9,172 bases of DNA from JBFWQM01 sp050249455 (GCA_050249455.1 JBFWQM010000217.1:1-9172), one strand, 5' to 3'. Shown: positions 1-6,676, counted from the stretch's first letter. Made by a program: numbers and translations. The notes: generated by a model not told the origin, from the sequence alone.

Positions 1-763
1 CGGCGACGTAGTCGATGACCCGGAACCAGTTGCCGCGCGGCGGCGGCTGCACGTCGGCCTCGGCCGCGCCGAAGTCCTGCCGGGTCCACACGTCGGCCGG
101 CGTCTCGTCGGCGCGCCAGACGACGCGGGTGACGATGCCGCGCGGCGTCAGGGTCCATTGCGGGTTCTCGCCGTCCCACATCACCACGGCGTTGCCGGCA
201 CCGTCGTGGCTGGTCACGATCCGGCGCACGCTGAATCCGTCCGGCGGCGCCTCGACCGGCAAAGGCGGCGGGATCGGCGCCGCGACAGCCGGACGGCCGC
301 CGGGCGGCGGCCGGGCGTCGATCGCCGCGATGGCGAGCCGGGCCGGCGCGCTGCCGCGGTTGATCCAGCGGTGGCCGGTCGCCTGCAGCACCGCGACGTC
401 GCCGGCGGCGAACCGCGTGCTGGAGCCGGACAGGTCCAGGTCGACCGCGCCCGACAGCGCCATCGCGTAGGTCAGCGTGTCGGCCTGGCGCAGCGGCGCC
501 TCCGCCCCCGGCGGCACGTCGAGCACATAGAACAGCGACCCCTCGGCCGGCGGCGTCGCGCCGAACGGGCGGGCGCCGAAGTCCTCCTCCGTCCACATAT
601 CCGCCGGGCACCGGTCGGACGACCAGACCAGCGTGGCCAATTCGCCGCGGCCGGAGCGTACGGCGTTCGTCGCCGGCGCGTCGGAGATGACGATCGCCTT
701 GCCCGCCGCATCATGGCCGGTGACGATGCGGCGGACCGGGGCGAAGGCGGGCGTCTCGGACAT
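1..763 (-). CDS. Tandem-repeat cupin-family protein, C-terminus cut by the window edge
   Basis: This frame is open from an ATG at 763 to the left edge (254 codons visible, no stop), so the C-terminus lies outside. The start is preceded by a GAGGGA ribosome site (776-771) with 7-base spacing. Residues about 10-150 form one cupin unit, ending in a cupin-2-like 'GDVAVLQATGHRWINRG' strand with H131. After a Pro-rich linker (about 151-176) a second copy begins: VRRIVTSHDGAGNAVV at 179-194 matches VRRIVTGHDAAGKAIV at 10-25, and the later PADxWTxxDFGA segments (54-64 and 223-233) also match. Relatives that I recall are usually single-unit proteins of about 180 residues, so this looks like an internal duplication. 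In unit 1 the expected metal-binding His and Glu of cupin motif 1 are replaced (LRQADTLTYAMALSGAV, 91-107), leaving only H131, so unit 1 may be non-catalytic. It is the last visible gene of the enamidase-CMD operon. Its function is unknown; binding or sensing of a small metabolite is a guess. Confidence 0.8.
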   Translation of the reverse strand, partial: MSETPAFAPVRRIVTGHDAAGKAIVISDAPATNAVRSGRGELATLVWSSDRCPADMWTEEDFGARPFGATPPAEGSLFYVLDVPPGAEAPLRQADTLTYAMALSGAVDLDLSGSSTRFAAGDVAVLQATGHRWINRGSAPARLAIAAIDARPPPGGRPAVAAPIPPPLPVEAPPDGFSVRRIVTSHDGAGNAVVMWDGENPQWTLTPRGIVTRVVWRADETPADVWTRQDFGAAEADVQPPPRGNWFRVIDYVA

Positions 764-778
764 CGGCAGCTCCCTCGT

Positions 779-1327
779 TCAGTCGGCCAGCGGCACCTTC
801 TCGTCGGCCGGCACGTCGACCTCGAACGAGACCAGCAGCACGGCGATCGCGATGTAGAAGCCGATCTGGGTCACCAGCTCGACCAGCGCCGGCTCGCCGA
901 ACAATTCCACCGCACGGGCATAGGTCGCGGCCGTGATCTTCTTGCCGGCCACCAGCTCGTTCACCATCGCATAGACGCACGCCTCCTTCGGGTCGGCGAA
1001 GGACGGCGTGCGGCGGTGGCGGATCGCCTCGATCACCGCGTCGGGGACGCCGGCCTTGCGCGCGCCGGGCTCGTGCACCAGCCACTCGTACTGCGCGGTG
1101 TAGTGCCGGGCGATGGTGAGGATCGCGAGTTCCTTCACGTTCTTGGGAACCCGCGTCTCCTGGTGGTAGTGCTGCACCAGGTCGGTCAGCGGCTCGCCGA
1201 TCTCCGGCGCGTGGATCAGCACATTGAACGGCCCGCGCACCCGCCCGCGCTGGGCCATCACCTTGTCGAACAGACGGCGCTGCGCGTCGTTCAGCTTGTC
1301 CTTCGGGATCGCGGCGAGCCGGCCCAT
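779..1327 (-). CDS. Carboxymuconolactone decarboxylase (CMD)/AhpD-fold family protein
   Basis: This 182-residue cytoplasmic protein has a CMD/AhpD-type all-helical core. The core signature is at residues 66-85: E66, then AIL, AR, and a QYEWLVH ending in H85. Aligned on the AhpD proton-relay motif, E66 and H85 are kept, but the two redox cysteines are replaced by A78 and E81. A thiol peroxidase mechanism is therefore unlikely; the one cysteine (C117) lies outside the motif. Members of this branch are often annotated as CMD-family proteins and occur beside catabolic enzymes, where they could act as a lactone decarboxylase, isomerase or hydrolase-like accessory. The start ATG at 1327 has a strong GGAGGA site (1342-1337) 9 bases upstream. 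It lies 28 bp after the amidohydrolase stop and 15 bp before the cupin start, so the three genes are probably one transcript. The family call is firm; the reaction is unknown. Confidence 0.87.
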   Translation of the reverse strand: MGRLAAIPKDKLNDAQRRLFDKVMAQRGRVRGPFNVLIHAPEIGEPLTDLVQHYHQETRVPKNVKELAILTIARHYTAQYEWLVHEPGARKAGVPDAVIEAIRHRRTPSFADPKEACVYAMVNELVAGKKITAATYARAVELFGEPALVELVTQIGFYIAIAVLLVSFEVDVPADEKVPLAD

Positions 1328-1355
1328 GGGCGTGTGTCCTCCGGTTTGTATCGTT

Positions 1356-2546
1356 TCAGCAGAACGGGCAGCTGTGCATGTTGATCATCTGCGCCAGCAT
1401 CGACGGCGGCGGCGTCTGGTCGCTGCGCGTCATGACCACCGCCTGGCCGTCGGCATAGACGAACGAGATGCCGGGCAGGTCGCCGTGCGCGATCGCGTCC
1501 GCCAGGGTGGTGCCGGCCGAGCCGGTGACGGGACCGGCGATGATCAGGTCAGCCGGGGCGCCTTCGCGCAGGATGCCGACGTCGAGCCCGTGCGCCTTCG
1601 CGGTATTGCCGGTGGCGATCGCGATGGCGTCCGCCGGGGCGACGTCGCACACGCCCGCGATGAAGAGGATGTTGCGCAGCATGCCGCGCGGGATGACGCC
1701 GGTGCCGCCCGGCGTGTCGGTGCCGAGCGTCAGCCGGTCGAGCCGCCCGCGCTCCTTCAGCCGGCGCACCGCGCGCACGGTCGAGCGGTAGTTCCCCGAC
1801 GAGCAGATCTCCAGCGGGAAGTCGGTGCGGTCCACCACGAGGTCGAGGTCGTCGTCCGACATCGGGATCGGCCCGCCGGCGACGTGCGCGGCGACGTCGG
1901 GCTGCAGCCACGACAGCGTCTCGTAGCCGCACACCCGGCTGAGCCCGGAGCGCGACACGCCGCCGGTATGGACCTTGAGGCGGATGCCGCGGGCGCGCGC
2001 CCAGCGGCAATAGGTAAGCGCCTCCTCGCGCCGGTCCTCCAGCGGGAAGAAGATGAACTTGGCGAGGATCGCCCCGGCCTTGGCCAGGCGGTCGAAATGC
2101 GATTCCGTCATGCCGGGCAGCAGGATGGCGCAGCCGGCGTAGAGCTTCACGCCGCTCCACCGGATGCGCCCCGTGGTGGCCGCCGTCACCTCGGCGAGCG
2201 AGGTGATGAGGTCGGCGGTGAGGTTCGGATAGTCGAGGCCCGGCGTGTGCAGCTCGCCCGCCGAGACCATCGTCGTGGTGCCGCCGTGCAGGTAGTTGCC
2301 GATCCAGCCGAGGGTGTCCTGGGTCGGCGTCCACTCGCCGAAGACCGGATGGACGTGGCCGTCGATCAGGCCGGGCAGCACGGCCGCGCCCATGGCGTCG
2401 ATGCGCCGGTCGGCCGCGACCTCGCCCTGCGGGTCGAGCGCGACGATGCGCGCGCCGTCGATCAGCAGCGACTTCACCGGTGCGGCCGGGCGCGCCAGGT
2501 CGCCGGTGTAGAACTCGCCGATGTTGTGGATCAGTGTCCGCGCCAT
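1356..2546 (-). CDS. Enamidase-like metal-dependent amidohydrolase
   Basis: This 396-residue member of the amidohydrolase superfamily has a TIM-barrel core with flanking beta-sandwich segments. Visible signatures are the metal HxH after strand 1 (GLIDGHVHP, H64 and H66), H193 in KVHTGG, H221 in AAHVAGG, and D277 in LGTDTPGGTG. K163 (LAKFIF) lies where many binuclear members carry the bridging carboxylated Lys. From memory, the resemblance to enamidase of Eubacterium barkeri is extensive: the TLIxNIG N-terminus, HGGTTTMVSAG (87-97), the TDFPLEI region, GTGVIPRGMLRN (281-292), and the PADLII...GDLPGISFV C-terminal block. Enamidase hydrolyses the cyclic enamide 6-oxo-1,4,5,6-tetrahydronicotinate to 2-formylglutarate and ammonia during nicotinate fermentation. 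Here the partner genes differ from that pathway, so the same fold may act on another cyclic enamide or lactam. The ATG at 2546 has only a weak ribosome site, but it matches the family N-terminus. The protein ends in an unusual HSCPFC tail. It is the first gene of the leftward operon. Confidence 0.86.
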   Translation of the reverse strand: MARTLIHNIGEFYTGDLARPAAPVKSLLIDGARIVALDPQGEVAADRRIDAMGAAVLPGLIDGHVHPVFGEWTPTQDTLGWIGNYLHGGTTTMVSAGELHTPGLDYPNLTADLITSLAEVTAATTGRIRWSGVKLYAGCAILLPGMTESHFDRLAKAGAILAKFIFFPLEDRREEALTYCRWARARGIRLKVHTGGVSRSGLSRVCGYETLSWLQPDVAAHVAGGPIPMSDDDLDLVVDRTDFPLEICSSGNYRSTVRAVRRLKERGRLDRLTLGTDTPGGTGVIPRGMLRNILFIAGVCDVAPADAIAIATGNTAKAHGLDVGILREGAPADLIIAGPVTGSAGTTLADAIAHGDLPGISFVYADGQAVVMTRSDQTPPPSMLAQMINMHSCPFC

Positions 2547-2576
2547 GCTCGCCCGTCCGTCTTTGCGTCGCCCGCG

Positions 2577-2582
2577 AGTCTA
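2577..2582 (-). promoter_or_regulatory. Candidate -10 element for the amidohydrolase operon
   Basis: Read leftward, TAGACT matches four of six positions of the sigma70 -10 consensus and lies about 31 bases before the ATG at 2546, giving a short leader. The -35 position 17 bases upstream (TGGCCC) is poor. The nearby palindrome would then sit at or just upstream of -35, a position used by activators as well as repressors. This is a weak prediction. Confidence 0.28.
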
Positions 2583-2606
2583 GCGGCTCGGGCGCAGGCG
2601 GGCCAG

Positions 2607-2626
2607 CGGCGCGTCTTGACGCGCCG
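2607..2626. promoter_or_regulatory. 20-bp perfect inverted repeat, candidate operator
   Basis: The arms CGGCGCGTC (2607-2615) and GACGCGCCG (2618-2626) are exact reverse complements around a TT centre. After one mismatch, two further outer pairs also match (2605/2628 and 2604/2629). It is the most symmetric element in the divergent region and overlaps the only TTGAC-like -35 of the rightward promoter, so one dimeric regulator could control both operons. The high GC makes short palindromes common, but 9 of 9 arm matches at this position is notable. A hairpin in the RNA is the alternative. Confidence 0.5.
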
Positions 2627-2645
2627 GTGCCGCAGCCGCCAGTAT
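2616..2645 (+). promoter_or_regulatory. Candidate sigma70-like promoter for hyuAB
   Basis: TTGACG (2616-2621) matches five of six -35 positions. After an 18-base spacer, CAGTAT (2640-2645) keeps only three of six -10 positions, including the conserved A2 and T6. Its -35 overlaps the palindrome, which fits repression. It would leave a leader of about 120 nucleotides before hyuA. The -10 is weak, so confidence is low. Confidence 0.28.
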
Positions 2646-2697
2646 CCCGCGGCCGGACAAGCCGACGAATGCGGCGCCGGGCTCCTGGGGGACCGAC

Positions 2698-2742
2698 ATG
2701 GCGACAGCCGTCCGCGAACCGCGCCCGCCGCGTCGACCGTGA
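2698..2742 (+). CDS. Possible 14-codon leader ORF upstream of hyuA
   Basis: An ATG at 2698 is preceded by a purine-rich GGGGGA (2687-2692) with 5-base spacing and opens a 14-residue peptide, MATAVREPRPPRRP, ending at TGA 2740-2742. The stop overlaps an in-frame hyuA GTG (2739-2741) as GTGA, the arrangement used for translational coupling. The Pro/Arg-rich end could slow ribosomes. So short an ORF can arise by chance in GC-rich DNA, so this is only a candidate regulatory leader peptide. Confidence 0.22.
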   Translation: MATAVREPRPPRRP

Positions 2743-2760
2743 GTTTCGAACCCGACGCCC

Positions 2761-2765
2761 GAGGA
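2761..2765 (+). promoter_or_regulatory. Ribosome binding site deciding the hyuA start
   Basis: GAGGA lies 6 bases before the GTG at 2772, and no comparable site precedes the upstream in-frame GTG at 2739. This supports a GTG start at 2772 rather than the very long open frame that continues upstream. Confidence 0.65.
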
Positions 2766-2771
2766 CCGCCC

Positions 2772-4862
2772 GTGCCCCGACCCGCGACCCGCCGACTGCC
2801 GCTGCGCCTGGCTGCCGACATCGGCGGCACGTTCACCGATGTCACCGCGTTCGACGAGAAGACCGGCCGGCTGTCGTTCGGCAAGGCGTTGTCCACGCCC
2901 GACAGGCTGGTGGAGGGCATCAACGCCGGCGTCGCCAAGGCGGGCGCCGACTACGCCGCCGCCGGGCTGTTCCTGCACGGCTCCACCATCGCGATCAACA
3001 CCATCCTGGAGCGCACCGGCGCGACGACGGCGCTGATCACCACCGAAGGCTTCCGCGACGTCTACGAGATCGGGCGCATCAACCGGCCCGATTCCTACAA
3101 CCTCTATTTCCAGAAGCACCGGCCGCTGGTCGAACGCGCGCTGTGCTTCGAGGTCGCCGAGCGCGTGCTGGCCGACGGCGAGGTGTTGGTGCCGCTCGAC
3201 GAGGACGCCGTCGCGGAATTGGCCGACGACCTCGCGGCGCGCGGCGTCGATGCCGTCGCGATCCTGTTCCTGCACTGCTACCGCAGCCCCGACCACGAGG
3301 CGCGGGCCAAGAAGATCATCGAGGCGCGGCAGCCGCAGATGTTCGTCTCCGCCTCGCACGAGCTGTCGCAGGAGTACCGCGAGTTCGAGCGCACCTCCAC
3401 CGTCGTCGCCAACGCCTATATCGGCCCGAAGGTGCGCCGTTACATCGGCGAGATCGACGACCATTTGCGCCGCGCCGGGTTCGGCGGCTCGTTCATGATC
3501 GTGCAGTCGACCGGCGGGCTCTACGAGTCGAGCCAGGCGCGCACCTATTGCGTGCGGATGCTGGAATCGGGCCCCGCCGCCGGGGTGATCGGCACCCAGG
3601 CGCTGTGCCGCACGCTCGGGCTCGACGGCGCCATCGCCTTCGACATGGGCGGCACCACGGCGAAGGCCGGCGTGATCTACCAGGGCGAGGCGCTGACCAC
3701 CGGCGCCGCGCTGATCGGCGGATACGAGAAGGCGCTGCCGATCCAGATCGCGATGATGGACATCTTCGAGGTCGGCACCGGCGGCGGCTCGATCGCGCGG
3801 GTCGAAAAAGGTGGCGCGCTGCATGTCGGGCCGCAGAGCGCCGGTGCGCAGCCCGGCCCCGCGTGCTACGGCCTGGGCGGGACGGAGCCGACTGTCACCG
3901 ACGCCAACCTGGTGCTCGGCCGGCTCGGCGCCGACCGCTTCCTGGGCGGCGAGATGAAGCTCGACGCCAGGGCTGCCGAGCGCGCGCTGAAGGAGAAGGT
4001 CGCCGACCCGCTCGGGATGGACGTCACCGCCGCCGCCGACGGCATCCTGCGCATCGCCACGACCGCGATGTCCTATGCCGTCAAGGGCGTGACCACCGAG
4101 CGCGGCATGGACGTCGGCGACTTCGCGCTGGTCGCCTATGGCGGCGCCGGTCCCCTGCATGCGACGCAGATCGCGCGCGAGCTCGGCATGCGCAACGTCA
4201 TCGTGCCTATGGCGCCCGGCGTGTTCTCCGCCTTCGGGATGCTCTATTCGGACCTGCGCTACGACTTCGTGCGCACCTGGTTCACCCGGCTGCACGAGGC
4301 CGACTTCGACCAGGTCGAGGCGGTCTACCGCGACCTGGAGGAAGAGGGCAGGCGCATCGTCGGCGCCGCCTCGGTGACGCCGGCCAAGGTGACGGTGAAG
4401 CGCGCCGCCGACATGCGCTATGTCGGCCAGGAGCACGCGGTGACGGTCGACCTGCCGATGAAGCTGTTCGCGAAGAAGGACCGCGACGGCATCAAGCGCG
4501 CGTTCGACGCGCAGCACGAAATCCGCTATGGCACCTCCGCCCCCGACGAGCGGGCGGAGGTCGTCAGCCTGCGCACCACCGTCACCGGCATCCTCAAGAA
4601 GCCGCCGCAGGAGAAGATCAAGGCCGGCCGCGCCGAGCCGCCGAAGGCGGCCGCCACCGGCAGGCGCAAGGTCTATTTCGACGCGGCCGGGCGCTACGTC
4701 AACACGCCGACCTATGCCCGCGCCGCGCTGACCGCGGGCAACCGCATCAAGGGGCCGGCGCTGATCGAGGAGCACGCCTCGACCACCGTGCTGATGCCTG
4801 GCGACGCGCTGAAGGTCGACGCCTGGGGCAATTTGGTCATTACCGTCGCGGGGAAACGCTGA
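2772..4862 (+). CDS. hyuA: HyuA: ATP-dependent hydantoinase/oxoprolinase-family subunit A
   Basis: This is the 696-residue ATP-binding subunit of the HyuA/HyuB family, whose members include N-methylhydantoinase, 5-oxoprolinase, caprolactamase and acetone or acetophenone carboxylase. These enzymes phosphorylate an amide or carbonyl oxygen so that an unreactive bond can be attacked. The N-terminal hydantoinase/oxoprolinase domain (about 12-190) has the phosphate loop DIGGTFTD (16-23) and HGSTIAINT. The main domain (about 210-500) has a second actin-like loop FDMGGTTAK (290-298), QPGPACYG (360-367) and AYGGAGPLH (455-463). A C-terminal beta-rich domain follows (about 515-690). The length is normal for the two-subunit family. 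The start is GTG with GAGGA at 2761-2765; an upstream GTG at 2739 (11 codons longer) is the alternative. The stop is one base before hyuB, so the subunits are co-translated and should assemble in the cytoplasm. Residues do not settle the substrate; the divergent enamidase-like gene favours a lactam or other cyclic amide over ketone carboxylation. Confidence 0.94.
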   Translation: MPRPATRRLPLRLAADIGGTFTDVTAFDEKTGRLSFGKALSTPDRLVEGINAGVAKAGADYAAAGLFLHGSTIAINTILERTGATTALITTEGFRDVYEIGRINRPDSYNLYFQKHRPLVERALCFEVAERVLADGEVLVPLDEDAVAELADDLAARGVDAVAILFLHCYRSPDHEARAKKIIEARQPQMFVSASHELSQEYREFERTSTVVANAYIGPKVRRYIGEIDDHLRRAGFGGSFMIVQSTGGLYESSQARTYCVRMLESGPAAGVIGTQALCRTLGLDGAIAFDMGGTTAKAGVIYQGEALTTGAALIGGYEKALPIQIAMMDIFEVGTGGGSIARVEKGGALHVGPQSAGAQPGPACYGLGGTEPTVTDANLVLGRLGADRFLGGEMKLDARAAERALKEKVADPLGMDVTAAADGILRIATTAMSYAVKGVTTERGMDVGDFALVAYGGAGPLHATQIARELGMRNVIVPMAPGVFSAFGMLYSDLRYDFVRTWFTRLHEADFDQVEAVYRDLEEEGRRIVGAASVTPAKVTVKRAADMRYVGQEHAVTVDLPMKLFAKKDRDGIKRAFDAQHEIRYGTSAPDERAEVVSLRTTVTGILKKPPQEKIKAGRAEPPKAAATGRRKVYFDAAGRYVNTPTYARAALTAGNRIKGPALIEEHASTTVLMPGDALKVDAWGNLVITVAGKR

Positions 4863-4863
4863 A

Positions 4864-6645
4864 ATGGCGAGGGCAGCGAAGGCGAAGGCCAGGACGAAGC
4901 CCAGGCTCGACCCGGTCGTCACCGAGATCGTGCGCAACGGCGTCATCTCCGTCACCGAGGAGATGAAGACCAACCTTATGCGCACTGCCTACAACATGAT
5001 CATCTACGAGGCGCTGGACTTCACCGTCGGCCTGTTCACGCCGGAGGGCGAGACGGTCTCGATCGGCCTCGGCCTGCCGATGTTCATCCGCGGCATGCGC
5101 GAGGTGGTGCAGTCGAAGATCCGCCACTTCGGCCGGGACGGCATCCGGCCCGGCGACATCTACATCACCAACGATTCCTACACGACCGGCAGCCACCTGA
5201 ACCACATCACCCTGACCCTGCCGATCTTCCACAAGGGCACGCTGGTCGGCTTCTCCTGCTGCATGGCGCACTGGCTCGACATTGGCGGCACCATCAGCGG
5301 GATGACCACCGACATCTATTCCGAGGGCCTGCAGATCCCGATCCTGAAGTACCAGGACCGCGGCAAGGTCAACAACGACCTGGTCGACATCATCCGCATG
5401 AACGTGCGGCTGCCGTCGCTCGCGGTCGGCGACCTGCGGGCGCAGGTGACGGCGGTGAAGACGGGCGAGCGGCGGTTCCTGCAGCTCGTCGAGCGCTACG
5501 GCCGCGAGCCGGTGGCCGCCGCCATCGCCGCGATCATGGACCAGAGCGAGGTGGCGGCGCGCGAGCGCACGCTCTCCATCCCCGACGGCGTGTACGAGGC
5601 CGAGTCCTACATGGACGACGACGGCATCGACATCGGCAAGCCGGTGCCGATCCGCGTCAAGGTCACCGTCGAGGGCGAGGAGATGACCATCGACCTGACC
5701 GACGTGTCGCGCCAGGTCCGCGGCTTCTTCAACTCCGGCATCACCACCGGCCACGCCTGCGCGCAGGTCGCCTACAAGTGCCTGACCTCGCCGACCGACT
5801 ACCCGATCAACGACGGCTCGTTCCGCTCGCTGAAGTCGATCGTGCCGCCGGGGCGGGTGATCAGCGCGACGCGCCCGGCGCCGATGCGCTGGTGGATGAC
5901 GTTCCCGATGACCATCGTCGACACGGTGTTCAAGGCCGTGCAGCCGGCGGTTCCGGAGCGGGTGATCGCCGGCCACCACGCCGACCTGCTGGCGGCCCAG
6001 TTCCACGGCATCAATCCGAAGTCGCGCGAGTTCTTCATCGGCAATTTCGGCCCGCTGGGCGGCGGCTGGGGCGCCAAGATGACCGAGGACGGGGTCAGCG
6101 GCACCGTCTGCATCAACGACGGCGACACGCACAACGGCCCCAACGAGCAGCTCGAGGTGAAATTCCCGCTGATGGTGGAGCGCTACGGCCTGATCCCGGA
6201 CTCGGGCGGCGCCGGGCGGTGGCGCGGCGGGCTCGGCATCGAGCGCGTGGTGCGGCCGCGCTCCGCGGTGGTGTTCGGCGCCCAGATCGAGCGCGCGCAC
6301 TGCACGCCGTGGGGCCTCGACGGCGGTCTCGACGCCACCGGCAACGCGGTGGCGCTGCGCATCGACGGCGCGTGGAAGGAGGACTTTCCCAACGCCAAGG
6401 TCCTGGTGGTCACCATGAAGGCGGGCGACGCATTCTGCATCCGCTCCGGCGGCGGCGGCGGCTACGGCACCCCGCTCGACCGGCCGATGGAGATGGTGGC
6501 CGAGGACGTGCGCCAGGGCTACGTCTCCCTCGACGCCGCGGCGCGGCTCTACGGCGTGGTGGTCGACCCCGTCACTTTCGCCCCCGACCGGAATGCTACG
6601 GATCGGCTGCGGGCGCAGATGCGGTCACGTTCGGCGGCGGAGTAG
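4864..6645 (+). CDS. hyuB: HyuB: hydantoinase/oxoprolinase-family subunit B
   Basis: This 593-residue protein is the partner subunit of HyuA. It carries the hydantoinase B/oxoprolinase domain over nearly its whole length, after a basic N-terminal extension (MARAAKAKARTKPRLDP). Family landmarks are the conserved early helix (VRNGVISVTEEM), the metal-site region TNDSYTTGSHLNH (102-114), FNSGITTGHA, the GGWGAK block, and the C-terminal GGGGGYGTPLDR starting at residue 529. In the metal region most relatives that I recall read GTHxxD; here the Asp is H114, giving HLNH with H111. This looks like a subfamily trait rather than damage, since the rest is intact. The ATG at 4864 follows the hyuA stop by one base (TGAAATG), with a GGGGA-like site just upstream, so translation is coupled. 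With HyuA it would perform ATP-dependent cleavage of a cyclic amide; the specific substrate is unknown. N-methylhydantoin, lactams and 5-oxoproline analogues are all possible. Confidence 0.94.
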   Translation: MARAAKAKARTKPRLDPVVTEIVRNGVISVTEEMKTNLMRTAYNMIIYEALDFTVGLFTPEGETVSIGLGLPMFIRGMREVVQSKIRHFGRDGIRPGDIYITNDSYTTGSHLNHITLTLPIFHKGTLVGFSCCMAHWLDIGGTISGMTTDIYSEGLQIPILKYQDRGKVNNDLVDIIRMNVRLPSLAVGDLRAQVTAVKTGERRFLQLVERYGREPVAAAIAAIMDQSEVAARERTLSIPDGVYEAESYMDDDGIDIGKPVPIRVKVTVEGEEMTIDLTDVSRQVRGFFNSGITTGHACAQVAYKCLTSPTDYPINDGSFRSLKSIVPPGRVISATRPAPMRWWMTFPMTIVDTVFKAVQPAVPERVIAGHHADLLAAQFHGINPKSREFFIGNFGPLGGGWGAKMTEDGVSGTVCINDGDTHNGPNEQLEVKFPLMVERYGLIPDSGGAGRWRGGLGIERVVRPRSAVVFGAQIERAHCTPWGLDGGLDATGNAVALRIDGAWKEDFPNAKVLVVTMKAGDAFCIRSGGGGGYGTPLDRPMEMVAEDVRQGYVSLDAAARLYGVVVDPVTFAPDRNATDRLRAQMRSRSAAE

Positions 6646-6652
6646 GAAACGG

Positions 6653-6676
6653 GAACTAGAATCCGAACGTTAGTTC
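6653..6676 (+). terminator. Weak hairpin just after hyuB
   Basis: GAACTA (6653-6658) and TAGTTC (6671-6676) are reverse complements around a 12-base loop, 8 bases beyond the hyuB stop. The stem is only 6 bp, flanked by G-T wobble pairs, and no U-run follows, so it is a poor intrinsic terminator. It may serve as a 3' end stabiliser or be chance. Confidence 0.2.

Larger units (their letters stand above)
2547..2771. promoter_or_regulatory. Divergent intergenic control region
   Basis: This 225-bp region separates the leftward amidohydrolase operon from the rightward hyuAB operon and must hold both promoters unless transcription enters from outside. It contains the inverted repeat at 2607-2626, a leftward -10-like TAGACT (2582-2577 on the minus strand), a rightward TTGACG (2616-2621) with a weak -10-like CAGTAT (2640-2645), and a short candidate leader ORF (2698-2742). 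No regulator gene lies in the window, so the regulator is probably encoded beyond the left edge or elsewhere. Confidence 0.6.

Noticed and set aside
158..1384. 408-residue plus-strand frame across the cupin and CMD genes
   Set aside because: It is an Arg/Asp/Gly shadow frame, while the minus-strand frames here show clear families and ribosome sites.
1224..2771. Long plus-strand open frame extending the hyuA frame upstream to make a 1,212-residue protein
   Set aside because: The added part is antisense to the amidohydrolase and CMD genes, is low-complexity Arg/Ala/Asp-rich, and resembles no family. The HyuA domain begins right after the GTG at 2772, which has a ribosome site.
2480..4966. 828-residue plus-strand frame overlapping hyuA
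   Set aside because: Its composition is dominated by Arg, Ala, Gly and Pro, the typical +1/+2 frame shadow of a real high-GC gene.
2580..4985. 801-residue minus-strand open frame covering hyuA
   Set aside because: Its translation is Arg/Gly/His/Asp-rich shadow sequence caused by GC-rich wobble positions of hyuA. It has no recognisable domain or ribosome site.
4840..6300. 486-residue minus-strand frame antisense to hyuB
   Set aside because: It is a His/Asp/Val/Gly-rich mirror of hyuB with no family resemblance; hyuB is fully supported in the opposite frame.
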